Part shown: piece after piece, positions 16,199-24,091 of the stretch
How the letters are laid out: each line of letters begins with the position of its first letter
Numbering within the stretch: the first letter of the stretch is position 1
The notes under the pieces: generated by a model
The model's input: the letters and a program-made list of their open reading frames with translations, nothing else
Database searches by the model: none
What the model was told of the DNA's origin: nothing
Source of the DNA: an uncultured Lachnospiraceae bacterium
Lineage (GTDB): Bacteria; Bacillota; Clostridia; Lachnospirales; Lachnospiraceae
Length of the DNA: 34,624 nucleotides
Direction: 5' to 3'
Assembly: GCA_905201915.1 (NCBI GenBank)
Contig: CAJKQE010000019.1
Span: forward strand, 1-34,624
Made by a program: the position numbers and the translations under genes

Positions 16199-17530
16199 TT
16201 ACTCTACAGTTGCTGCATCTTCTTCCGGCATTACAGCTTCTCCCTCACCTTCCTCCGGTAACATCTCTCCTTCCGGCAACATTTCACCTTCCGGCATTGC
16301 TTCACCTTCTGGCAACATCTCTCCTTCCGGCATTGGAATTTCTCCCATAGTTCCTTCTGTCATTTCATGTGTAGTCTTTACTCCTTCTTTAAAGAAATCC
16401 TGTGGAAAAGCTACATAGTCAGAAGACTTCAACCCTTTTTCAACTTTATACTGCATCATATTTTCATCATAAGTCCCCAAGGTTACATTTCTTTTTTCCA
16501 GTGTGCCTTTCTTAGATTCTACCCATACATAAGGCTCTTTATCTATATCTGCAATGAATGCCTCATCCAGCCAAATTCCCTCTTCTCTTTCTTCCAGCCC
16601 TGTATCCTGTTCAATATAGACATGCTGTCCCAAAAGCAAACCTTCTGAAGATTCTAACTCTACATAAAAAGGATAAGAAGTAGAAGTCATTTGCTGTTCC
16701 TGTCCGCCACCGAACATCATATTATCCTGATTATTATTAGGGTTTTTCGTATCTACTGCTGTATAAGTTCCTCTCCATACAGCATTCTTATCCACTCTGG
16801 AACGAATAATTGCCGGAGCTCCCTCTACAATCTGTGTAATGTTTTGTTCATTGACTTTTCCTTTAATACGATATTCTCCCGTAGCTAAAATGGTTATAAA
16901 TGCCTGCTGAGAACTATCATAAGGATTAAAACTCTCTCCATTTTGAGAATTATTAATAGATTTTACCACACCTTTCATTTCACTGGTAACTGTGGAATTT
17001 TCAATTTGGCTTTTCAAGCGATTAATCTCTACTTCTTTTGCCTTTTTTTCATATTCACTTTTCTTTAAATCCATCTGAGCAGATTGTATCTGTGTGGTAT
17101 AAGAGAGCTGCTCCTTTTCCGGTGCCTTCTTCTTTTCTTTCTCCAACTGGGCAATCTGTGCTTTCTGATTTTCCATATCATTATTTACTCTTTCCAAGTC
17201 CAGATTTGCCTGCTGTAAATCTGTATCCAATTTTGCAGTATCATAAGTAAATAAAGGAGTTCCCACGTCTACCTCGTCTCCTGTCTTTACCAAAATCTCC
17301 TTTACTTCTCGCTCTGTATCTTTTTGTATATCTAAAGTTTTCTGAGATTCTACCACACCTGCCAGTTTCTGCGTACCTGCCATATCATTCATGGAAGAAA
17401 CACTCATAACATAGGCAATTTCCTCTTTGCTTCCTTTCTCTTTATGCTGAGCAAAGAAAATTCCTGTTCCAATTACGCCCACACACAGTACCGTACAGGC
17501 TCCGATTATAATTTTTTGTTTTTTCTTCAT
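16199..17530 (-). CDS. HlyD/MacA-like adaptor protein with a repetitive acidic tail
   Basis: A 443-aa adaptor protein: transmembrane anchor at about 6-27, first lipoyl half near 75-95 (VKTGDEVDVGTPLFTYD), coiled-coil hairpin at about 100-180, second lipoyl half (STVTSEMKGVVKSINNSQNG), then barrel and membrane-proximal domains. In Gram-positive bacteria these proteins link MacB-type permeases to the outside. The last 45-50 residues are a low-complexity tail of repeated MPEGE/LPEGE units, strongly acidic and extracytoplasmic. It is the first gene of the export operon, with a plausible promoter at 17596-17624, and is transcribed divergently from the lipoprotein gene. The start is preceded by GGGCAGGGT, a modest ribosome site. 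Confidence 0.87.
   Translation of the reverse strand: MKKKQKIIIGACTVLCVGVIGTGIFFAQHKEKGSKEEIAYVMSVSSMNDMAGTQKLAGVVESQKTLDIQKDTEREVKEILVKTGDEVDVGTPLFTYDTAKLDTDLQQANLDLERVNNDMENQKAQIAQLEKEKKKAPEKEQLSYTTQIQSAQMDLKKSEYEKKAKEVEINRLKSQIENSTVTSEMKGVVKSINNSQNGESFNPYDSSQQAFITILATGEYRIKGKVNEQNITQIVEGAPAIIRSRVDKNAVWRGTYTAVDTKNPNNNQDNMMFGGGQEQQMTSTSYPFYVELESSEGLLLGQHVYIEQDTGLEEREEGIWLDEAFIADIDKEPYVWVESKKGTLEKRNVTLGTYDENMMQYKVEKGLKSSDYVAFPQDFFKEGVKTTHEMTEGTMGEIPMPEGEMLPEGEAMPEGEMLPEGEMLPEEGEGEAVMPEEDAATVE
16202..16345 (-). repeat. Short tandem repeats encoding the acidic MPEGE/LPEGE tail
   Basis: Units of about 15-18 bp, read on the plus strand as variants of CTTCCGGCAACATCTCT/CAC, encode alternating MPEGE and LPEGE. 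The copies are close enough for slippage, so tail length may vary among strains. Confidence 0.7.
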
Positions 17531-17595
17531 ACCCTGCCCTTTCCCTTCTTCAAAATTTATTTTATATCCACCCTCTTAGCATATTCTATGACACC

Positions 17596-17624
17596 AGTAT
17601 ATCAGAAATTTCACCGCCTGTCCC
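17596..17624 (-). promoter_or_regulatory. Promoter of the two-adaptor export operon
   Basis: Minus strand: -35 GGGACA (17619-17624), 17-bp spacer, -10 TATACT (17596-17601). The -10 is good and the -35 keeps only the GACA half, suggesting dependence on an activator or modest strength. The leader is about 60 nt. Confidence 0.6.
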
Positions 17625-17664
17625 TGTATTTTTTCTTAATTTTTACGATTTTCTTTACATTTTT

Positions 17665-17683
17665 CTTGCAATTCTATTGCAAG
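17665..17683. promoter_or_regulatory. Perfect 19-bp dyad between divergent promoters (candidate operator)
   Basis: CTTGCAAT-TCT-ATTGCAAG is a perfect inverted repeat with 8-bp arms. It lies 40 bp upstream of the -35 of the export operon and 15 bp upstream of the -35 of the lipoprotein gene, whose own -35 hexamer (TTGCAA) repeats the half-site core. This is the typical form and place of an operator for a dimeric regulator controlling both directions. No regulator gene is in the window. Confidence 0.6.
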
Positions 17684-17698
17684 ATATTACAAATCGTG

Positions 17699-17727
17699 TT
17701 GCAACTTATCTCTGATTTTGTTAAACT
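17699..17727 (+). promoter_or_regulatory. Promoter of the lipoprotein gene
   Basis: Plus strand: -35 TTGCAA (17699-17704), 17-bp spacer, -10 TAAACT (17722-17727). An alternative pair, TTGTTA/TAGAAT (17718-17745), would leave almost no leader before the ribosome site and is less likely. Confidence 0.45.
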
Positions 17728-17762
17728 ACTTTCAGTATATAGAATGAAAATCGGAGAAAATT

Positions 17763-18866
17763 ATGAAAAAACAAATTAAAAAATTACTTCTGATTATTTC
17801 CTTATCTCTCTTTTCTTTTCTTCTATCCGGATGTCTAAGCAAAGAAGAAAAAGCAGTACAACATGCTATTGAAAAAGAGCTCAATCAATTAAAAAGTACA
17901 GATATACAAACTATCCAAAATTGTATCGCTACTGAAAAATTTCTTCCTCATGATGCTGATACAGAGGAACTGGAAGAGGATGTTACCTCCATCTTCACTT
18001 TATTTTATAAAAATTTCCATTACAAAACAGAAAGAATTACTGTAAAAGAAAATAAGGCTTCTGCAAAAATAAAACTTTCTGTCATTGATACAAAAAAACT
18101 GGCAAAGGATTTCAGCAAAGCTTCCCTAAAAAAGCATATTGAACAAGATGCTGCTCCTACTGCCGTAGAATTTTCCATGCACGACTCTTATCTGCTATTA
18201 GAAAAACTTTTACAAAAAAACAATTATAAATCAAAAAATATTACTACCGATATCTCTCTAATAAAAGAAAATGAAAGCTGGAAAATTCTTCATACTCCGG
18301 AACTTCAAGACCTTTTAACCGGAAATTTCTTGTCTTATGTAACAGACTGTAATTTATTAAGTCCAAAAGAAATTCTAAAGACACATTTAAACAGTATGAA
18401 GCAGTTTGATGCTGAGCAAATGAAAATTTATCTTTCTTTGGATACCATTTTTGACACAAACGATGCCTATAATCATTCTATTGCTCATACCATTGCTCAA
18501 CAAATCAGTACCTGCTTTGATTTTAAAATTTTAAGCGAAAAAAAAGAGGATACCACTGCTACAGTGACAGTATCTATTGTAAGCGTAGACTTTCACAGTA
18601 TTATGGAAGTTTACAAAAAAGAATTGTCAAAATGGCTGAAAACTTCGGAGTCTCTGTCTATTGGCTCTGAAGGCAGAAGACAAAAAGAACAGGAAATACT
18701 ACTATCCTGCATTGAAAAAAATCAAAAAACGGTTTCTCACAATGTAGAAGTTCATCTGGAAAATGATGGTGTTAATTGGAAAATACAAATGAGTGAAGAA
18801 ATTGTCGAAGCTGTATTCGGAGATATTCAAGAGGCTGTTACAGGATTTCCTGTAGCAGCCTCTTAA
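17763..18866 (+). CDS. Putative lipoprotein with two tandem related domains, function unknown
   Basis: A 367-aa secreted lipoprotein and the only plus-strand gene. The signal peptide MKKQIKKLLLIISLSLFSFL ends in the lipobox LSGC, with Cys24 as the lipidated residue. The mature part appears to hold two related units of about 160 residues (about 28-190 and 200-355). Each begins with a helical Lys/Glu-rich stretch (AIEKELNQLKSTD; LKTHLNSMKQFD) and contains alternating strands ending in a W-K-I segment (ENESWKILH; DGVNWKIQM). This resembles the NTF2-like/DUF4878-type pattern of small Firmicute lipoproteins, but I cannot name a family with certainty. GGAG lies seven bases before the ATG. The gene is divergent from the export operon across a shared dyad, so a link to that exporter is possible. 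The last codons lie inside a terminator hairpin. Confidence 0.85.
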   Translation: MKKQIKKLLLIISLSLFSFLLSGCLSKEEKAVQHAIEKELNQLKSTDIQTIQNCIATEKFLPHDADTEELEEDVTSIFTLFYKNFHYKTERITVKENKASAKIKLSVIDTKKLAKDFSKASLKKHIEQDAAPTAVEFSMHDSYLLLEKLLQKNNYKSKNITTDISLIKENESWKILHTPELQDLLTGNFLSYVTDCNLLSPKEILKTHLNSMKQFDAEQMKIYLSLDTIFDTNDAYNHSIAHTIAQQISTCFDFKILSEKKEDTTATVTVSIVSVDFHSIMEVYKKELSKWLKTSESLSIGSEGRRQKEQEILLSCIEKNQKTVSHNVEVHLENDGVNWKIQMSEEIVEAVFGDIQEAVTGFPVAAS

Positions 18867-18871
18867 TTTTT
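18829..18871 (+). terminator. Terminator embedded in the lipoprotein 3' coding end; bidirectional with aspS
   Basis: AAGAGGCTGTTACAGG (18829-18844) pairs with CCTGTAGCAGCCTCTT (18849-18864) in a 16-bp stem with one G-U, followed by AATTTTTA. The 3' arm ends inside the stop codon. Because aspS ends at 18870 on the other strand, the same hairpin is the only candidate terminator for the convergent transcript, though on that strand the U tract is poor. Confidence 0.8.
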
Positions 18872-20675
18872 ATTCTTCTGTTGTTTCTTCTTTTTGTGCC
18901 ACAATGGCAATTCCTAATTCTTCTAACTGTTTTTCATCTACGATGTCCGGCGCTTCTGACATAAGACAGGAAGCATCTTTTACCTTTGGAAAAGCGATTA
19001 CATCACGAATGGAGTCTACTTTTGCCATGAGCATAACCAGACGATCCAATCCATAAGCCAATCCTGCATGAGGTGGTACACCATATTTAAAAGCGTCTAA
19101 AAGGAAACCAAACTGCTTCTGTGCTTCTTCTTTTGTAAATCCTAAAGCTTCAAACATTTTTTCCTGAATATCATCCTGGAAAATTCTTACAGAACCTCCA
19201 CCAATTTCATTTCCATTTAATACAATATCATAAGCTTTTGCACGAACTCTGCCCGGATCTGTATCAATGTACTGTAAATCTTCTTCCATTGGCATAGTAA
19301 ATGGATGATGCATAGCTGTAAATCTCTCATCTTCTTCTGACCATTCTAAAAGAGGGAATTCTGTAATCCATACAAAACGGTATTCATTTTTATCCAGTAA
19401 ATCCATCTGTTTTGCTAATTCCAGACGAAGAGCTCCCAATACGTCCCAAACAAGCTTTGTCTTATCTGCTGCAAAAAGCAGTAAGTCTCCATTTTCCCCT
19501 TTCATTGCCTGAATTAAAGCCTGCATTTCTTCTTCCTTCATAAATTTAGCAAAAGAAGATTTCACAGTTCCATCTTCACCAATGGCAATGTATGCAAGAC
19601 CTTTTGCACCGTAACCTTTTGCAAATTCTACCAATTTGTCAATTTTCTTACGAGGCATAGCTCCCTGTCCTTTTGCGTTGATACCACGCACACTGCCACC
19701 GTTTTCCAAAGCACCTTTAAACACTGCAAATTCACAGTCTTTTACTACTTCAGAAACATCTGTAAGTTCCATTCCAAAACGTAAATCCGGTTTATCAGAA
19801 CCAAAACGATTCATGGCATCAATCCATGTCATTCTCTCAATCGGAAGCTGCACTTCTATACCTAATACTTCCTTAAACAAGAATGCCAACATTCTTTCAT
19901 TTACGTCTAATACATCTTCCACATCTACAAAAGATAATTCCATATCAATCTGTGTAAATTCCGGCTGACGGTCTGCACGTAAATCTTCATCTCTGTAACA
20001 TCTTGCAATCTGGAAATAACGGTCGTATCCAGAGCACATTAAAAGCTGTTTAAAAATCTGTGGTGACTGAGGAAGGGCATAAAAGCTTCCTGGATGTACT
20101 CGGCTTGGTACAAGATAATCTCTTGCTCCTTCCGGTGTACTCTTAATCAAAGTCGGTGTTTCGATTTCAAGAAATCCTTCATTTGCAAGGAACTGGCGCA
20201 CCAATGTAGAGACCTGAGAACGAAGCATCATATTTCTCTGTAAATCCGGTCTTCTCAAATCCAAATAGCGATATTTCAGACGCACTTCATCTCTTGTCTT
20301 ACTGTTTTCTTCAATTGGGAATGGAGGAGTTTCTGCTTCGGATAAAATACGAAGTTCTGTTGCTCTTACCTCAATTTCACCGGTAGGAAGATTTGGATTT
20401 ACTGCGCCGGAACGAGCTTCCACGCGACCTTTGACAGCAATTACAAACTCACTTCTTAAACGGCCTGCTTTTTCAAATCCCTGTTCGTCAATATCACCAT
20501 TTTCAAAAATAATCTGCATAATACCGGAACGGTCACGTAAATCTACGAATACAATTCCACCTTTATTACGGCTTTTCTGTACCCATCCCATTAAAGTTAC
20601 GGTACTTCCAATCTCCGCCTTTGTCACTTCTGTACATCTGTGGCTTCTTTTAAGCCCCTTCATTGATTCTGCCAT
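18870..20675 (-). CDS. aspS: Aspartyl-tRNA synthetase (bacterial type)
   Basis: A 601-aa class II synthetase charging tRNA-Asp. Order: N-terminal OB-fold anticodon domain (about 1-110), class II core with motif 2 (ARCYRDEDLRADRQPEFTQI, 224-243), the bacterial GAD insertion (about 290-420), and motif 3 (GLAYGLDRLVM, 538-548). Size and the GAD insert place it with the bacterial rather than archaeal AspRS group. Whether it is strictly Asp-specific or also charges tRNA-Asn depends on gatCAB and asnS, which are not visible here. Start: AAGGAG lies ten bases before the ATG. It follows hisS by 17 nt, a pairing common in Firmicutes, and closes the apt-to-aspS operon. Confidence 0.98.
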   Translation of the reverse strand: MAESMKGLKRSHRCTEVTKAEIGSTVTLMGWVQKSRNKGGIVFVDLRDRSGIMQIIFENGDIDEQGFEKAGRLRSEFVIAVKGRVEARSGAVNPNLPTGEIEVRATELRILSEAETPPFPIEENSKTRDEVRLKYRYLDLRRPDLQRNMMLRSQVSTLVRQFLANEGFLEIETPTLIKSTPEGARDYLVPSRVHPGSFYALPQSPQIFKQLLMCSGYDRYFQIARCYRDEDLRADRQPEFTQIDMELSFVDVEDVLDVNERMLAFLFKEVLGIEVQLPIERMTWIDAMNRFGSDKPDLRFGMELTDVSEVVKDCEFAVFKGALENGGSVRGINAKGQGAMPRKKIDKLVEFAKGYGAKGLAYIAIGEDGTVKSSFAKFMKEEEMQALIQAMKGENGDLLLFAADKTKLVWDVLGALRLELAKQMDLLDKNEYRFVWITEFPLLEWSEEDERFTAMHHPFTMPMEEDLQYIDTDPGRVRAKAYDIVLNGNEIGGGSVRIFQDDIQEKMFEALGFTKEEAQKQFGFLLDAFKYGVPPHAGLAYGLDRLVMLMAKVDSIRDVIAFPKVKDASCLMSEAPDIVDEKQLEELGIAIVAQKEETTEE

Positions 20676-20692
20676 GATATAAATTCTCCTTC

Positions 20693-21952
20693 TTATAAAA
20701 CAGTGTCATTATAAACTTCTGTAATGACAGCATATCCTTCTTTTTCCAACTGCTCTTTTTGGAATTTTTTATTTTTCTTTGCGTAAGCAATGTTAATGCT
20801 CTGTCCTGCTTTGCGTTCTTCTGCTGCTTTTTTCATAACTTCCAGAAGTTTTTCGTTAGTAAGCTTCTTATCCAGAAGGTATACTTTCTTTTCTTTTGCT
20901 CCCGGAACTTTGAAACCTCTTTCCATAAGCAGCATTACAATACGCTCAAATCCAATAGAAAATCCTGTTGCAGGTGTAGGTGTTCCTGTAAATTTACCAA
21001 TCATTTCATCGTAACGACCACCACCGCCTACGCTTCCTGCAAATCCATCAATGGAAATTTCAAAAATCGGTCCTGTATAATAAGACATTCCACGAACCAG
21101 TGTTGGATCAAATTCTAAAGTAAAGTTCGCTGTTTTTGCCTGCATAACGCTTTCAATAATCGTTGTCAGATCATCTGCAACTTTTTCATCCAGAAAACCT
21201 TCCAGTTTTTCTTTGCAGTATGCAACGCCATCAACGCCACTTCCCATAGCTTTGAATAAATCCATGTATTTTTCAACACTTTCTTTTGCAAATCCGGACT
21301 CTTCTAACTCTTTTGCAACACCATCCATGCCGATTTTGTCCATTTTATCCAAAATGATAAACACCTGTGTAAAAGAGTCTTCCGGAAATCCGCTATAAGC
21401 TGCCATTGCCTTCAAAATTCTTCTGTCGTTAATACGAATAGTAAAACTGTCAAAATCCAGTTTTCCTACTAAGGTAGAAGTAGCCAGAATAACATCAATT
21501 TCTGCTAAAAATGTTGGATCTCCTAAAATATCAATATCACACTGCATGAACTGACGGAAACGACCTCTCTGCGGACGGTCTGCACGGAATACATTTCCAA
21601 TATGAAGCGCCTTAAACGGCTGAGGCAGTTCATTTGCATTGTTAGAATAGAAACGGCAAAGAGGTACTGTCAAATCATAACGTAAGCCACTGTCTACTAA
21701 ATCATTTTCTTCCTTTGCCTCATCAATTTTCAGTTTTTCTCCTCTTTTTAAAATGCGGAAAATCAACTTTTCATTGTCGCCGCCCTGCTTACTTGTGAGG
21801 TTCTCAATATGCTCTACACATGGAGCTTCCATAGAAGTAAATCCAAACTGTTTGTAAGTGTCTTTAATTAAGCCAATCACATAATCACGAATTTCCATTT
21901 CCTGAGGCAAAATATCTTTCATACCGGTTACCGGTTTTTTCTTTAAACTCAT
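20693..21952 (-). CDS. hisS: Histidyl-tRNA synthetase
   Basis: A 419-aa class II synthetase charging tRNA-His. Motif 2 reads FRADRPQRGRFRQFMQCDID; the histidine-specific segments LVRGMSYYTGPIFEI and GGGGRYDEMIG are present, followed by a C-terminal anticodon domain. I place the start at the ATG at 21952 (protein MSLKKKPVTGMKDILP) because GGGAG lies nine bases upstream and the family N-terminus aligns there. The open frame extends 17 codons further up, overlapping hemZ, but without a ribosome site. It lies 19 nt after hemZ and 17 nt before aspS. No T-box leader exists upstream, unlike many stand-alone Firmicute hisS-aspS operons. Confidence 0.97.
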   Translation of the reverse strand: MSLKKKPVTGMKDILPQEMEIRDYVIGLIKDTYKQFGFTSMEAPCVEHIENLTSKQGGDNEKLIFRILKRGEKLKIDEAKEENDLVDSGLRYDLTVPLCRFYSNNANELPQPFKALHIGNVFRADRPQRGRFRQFMQCDIDILGDPTFLAEIDVILATSTLVGKLDFDSFTIRINDRRILKAMAAYSGFPEDSFTQVFIILDKMDKIGMDGVAKELEESGFAKESVEKYMDLFKAMGSGVDGVAYCKEKLEGFLDEKVADDLTTIIESVMQAKTANFTLEFDPTLVRGMSYYTGPIFEISIDGFAGSVGGGGRYDEMIGKFTGTPTPATGFSIGFERIVMLLMERGFKVPGAKEKKVYLLDKKLTNEKLLEVMKKAAEERKAGQSINIAYAKKNKKFQKEQLEKEGYAVITEVYNDTVL

Positions 21953-21971
21953 ATTTATCTTCTCCCATCTT

Positions 21972-23423
21972 TTACAATATAATTCCATCTCTTTTTCTCG
22001 CAATCATTTCATCAATACGGCTGATATAATTGGTAACATCCTTTACGTTCTCTATACGTTCAATCTTCTGTCCCTTTTCTGAAACAATTTTGGTAGATGC
22101 CCCTGCCCCTGCTGCTATAATGGTCTGTTTCTCTTCCATTATAAGTATATTGTAAATTCCCGCTTTGTCAACTTTTGCGTAACCTACATTTTCCAGATTT
22201 CCACACATATTTTTCTGTCTGTACAGATAATATGGTCCCATCTGGCAGCTTCGGGCATAATTCATAGCCATTTCCATGATTTCCTGATTGTTCTCAAATC
22301 CCATTTCTTCGTACTGGTCTTTAAACATCCGAAGTCTTGCTGCTCTTTTCACTGCTAAAGAATGTATGGTAAGACTGTCAGGATCAAGTGCCTGAATTTC
22401 TTTTAACGTATGTTCCACATCATCTTTATGCTCTCCCGGAAGACCTACGATTAAATCCATATTAATATTGTCGAATCCACATTCCCTCGCCAAAGCGAAG
22501 GCGTGTCGTGTATCCTCCACAGTATGATTTCTTCCGATAATCTTCAATGTTTCTGCGTTCATAGTCTGCGGATTTACAGAAATTCTGGTAACCGGATATT
22601 CCCGGATTGCCTGCAGTTTTTCTCTTGTGATACTGTCCGGTCTTCCCGCTTCTATAGTATATTCCTTTACTTGTTCCACAGGAAACCGTTTCTGTATATG
22701 CCCTAGCAAACGATGGAGCTGTTGCGGCTCTAAGGTTGTGGGTGTTCCTCCACCTATATATATGGTATCTAAAGTCTTATCTTTCATCATATCTGCTATA
22801 AAATCCAGCTCTTTTAACAGTGCATCTAAATAGCTGTCAACTTTATCACGCCATCTTTCTAAAGGTGAGGAACTAAAAGAACAATACAGGCATATACTGG
22901 GGCAAAAAGGAATTCCCACATATAAGCTGTATCCGTTCTCATAATCAATATTCTTTAAAATTTCTCTTTCTCTGTTGGCTATAGTAATGGAAAGTGCTGT
23001 CTTTTCATTGCTGGTATAGTAGGTTTTTCTCATATACTCCGCTGCTTCTGCATTGCTCATACCTGACTCTATAAGTCCCATAGCAATTTTAGTAGGACGA
23101 ATTCCTGTCAGATTTCCCCAAGGCAGTGTATGCCCTGTTTCTTCTGCCAAAAGCTGATACAGCACCTGCTTTAATTTATTTTTTCTAATTTTTCTATCTT
23201 CTGCTTCATCAAATGCCTGTTCCCCTTCCCGCACTTTACCTTCAAAGCACAGTCGGATTACCACCTTTTCTCCATAAAGAATGGAAATCAGCTTGTCATA
23301 GCTTTTTTCTTCCTGTATTTCCTCTGTATAATACATTTCAATATCTTCTTTAGGATAAAAAGCCTTTACTAATGTATAGGCATCATATTCAAATTCTTTT
23401 TTATTAAAGGAAATTCCTATCAT
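21972..23423 (-). CDS. hemZ: HemZ-like coproporphyrinogen III oxidase family radical SAM protein
   Basis: A 483-aa radical SAM protein. The [4Fe-4S]-binding motif CPSICLYC has Cys174, Cys178 and Cys181 (CxxxCxxC) in the HemN-type context GIPFCPSICLYCSF, preceded by the roughly 165-residue N-terminal domain characteristic of HemZ. IGGGTPTTLEP (glycine-rich SAM-binding) and GLPGEHKDD follow. Annotated HemZ proteins are called oxygen-independent coproporphyrinogen dehydrogenases, but many HemN-like proteins do other chemistry (HemW chaperones, methyltransferases). No other haem gene is visible here, so the reaction is uncertain. Ribosome site AGAGGAAGAG precedes the ATG. It sits 26 nt after the hydrolase gene. 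Confidence 0.88.
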   Translation of the reverse strand: MIGISFNKKEFEYDAYTLVKAFYPKEDIEMYYTEEIQEEKSYDKLISILYGEKVVIRLCFEGKVREGEQAFDEAEDRKIRKNKLKQVLYQLLAEETGHTLPWGNLTGIRPTKIAMGLIESGMSNAEAAEYMRKTYYTSNEKTALSITIANREREILKNIDYENGYSLYVGIPFCPSICLYCSFSSSPLERWRDKVDSYLDALLKELDFIADMMKDKTLDTIYIGGGTPTTLEPQQLHRLLGHIQKRFPVEQVKEYTIEAGRPDSITREKLQAIREYPVTRISVNPQTMNAETLKIIGRNHTVEDTRHAFALARECGFDNINMDLIVGLPGEHKDDVEHTLKEIQALDPDSLTIHSLAVKRAARLRMFKDQYEEMGFENNQEIMEMAMNYARSCQMGPYYLYRQKNMCGNLENVGYAKVDKAGIYNILIMEEKQTIIAAGAGASTKIVSEKGQKIERIENVKDVTNYISRIDEMIARKRDGIIL

Positions 23424-23449
23424 GGGCTCTTCCTCTTTCTGTATTTTTC

Positions 23450-24082
23450 TTATAAATAAGGATTATTTTTCTTTTCAAATTCTGCGTCTGTAGCTTCTCC
23501 ATGCCCTGGATAAATAACCGTTTCATCCGGCAGCATGGCAAAAATTTTATTTAAACTTTTTCTCATCTGACTCATACTGCCTGTGGGAAGATCACATCTG
23601 CCGCAGTTTCCATAAAATACGGTATCTCCGCTGAGACAAATCTCCTCCTCTTTCAGCCAATAACAACAAGAGCCTATTGTATGTCCCGGTGTAAGAATGG
23701 TAGTAATTTCAAAGCCTGCCGCCTGAATTTTTTCTCCATCTTCTAACAGCACATCCGCTTTTACTTTATAAGGAACACCGGACCATGCAGCAGAGAGATT
23801 CTGATTTGCATCAGCCAGAAGTATTTCCTCTGCCTTTGCTGCATACACTGGAATTTCATAATGTTTCTTTAATTCATTTACTGCACATACATGGTCGTAA
23901 TGACCATGTGTCAACAGAATCCCAACAGGTTTTCCCTGCAATTTATCTAAAGCATAAATAATTCTTTCCTGTTCTGCACCGGGATCCACAATTAAAATTT
24001 CCTGTGTCTGTTCATTTTTCAGAAAATAACAATTTGTCTGTACAGGACCTACAACAATCCCTCTCAGCATCAATTTTTTCAT
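23450..24082 (-). CDS. Metallo-beta-lactamase-fold hydrolase (YqgX/GloB2-like)
   Basis: A 210-aa cytoplasmic protein with the full set of metal ligands: THGHYDH (His59, His61, Asp63, His64), TPGHT (His134), SGD (Asp153) and PGHGE (His194). This places it with the hydroxyacylglutathione-hydrolase-like branch that includes B. subtilis YqgX. Firmicutes of this type generally lack glutathione, so the natural thioester is uncertain; bacillithiol or other thiol adducts are possibilities. The gene starts nine nt after rel and is followed 26 nt later by hemZ, so it is an internal member of the operon. The order rel - MBL hydrolase - hemZ is, from memory, common in Lachnospiraceae. Confidence 0.9.
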   Translation of the reverse strand: MKKLMLRGIVVGPVQTNCYFLKNEQTQEILIVDPGAEQERIIYALDKLQGKPVGILLTHGHYDHVCAVNELKKHYEIPVYAAKAEEILLADANQNLSAAWSGVPYKVKADVLLEDGEKIQAAGFEITTILTPGHTIGSCCYWLKEEEICLSGDTVFYGNCGRCDLPTGSMSQMRKSLNKIFAMLPDETVIYPGHGEATDAEFEKKNNPYL

Positions 24083-24091
24083 TTTTTCTCC

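Noticed and set aside
17563..17745. Small plus-strand frame (17444-17779) covering the divergent intergenic region
   Set aside because: It spans both promoters and the dyad, has no ribosome site, and overlaps both flanking genes; composition is AT-driven.
20676..20692. T-box or riboswitch controlling hisS/aspS
   Set aside because: Gaps before hisS and aspS are under 20 nt, too short for any such leader.
21953..22003. A 17-codon N-terminal extension of hisS
   Set aside because: It overlaps hemZ, has no ribosome site, and family N-termini begin near MSLKKKPVTG.
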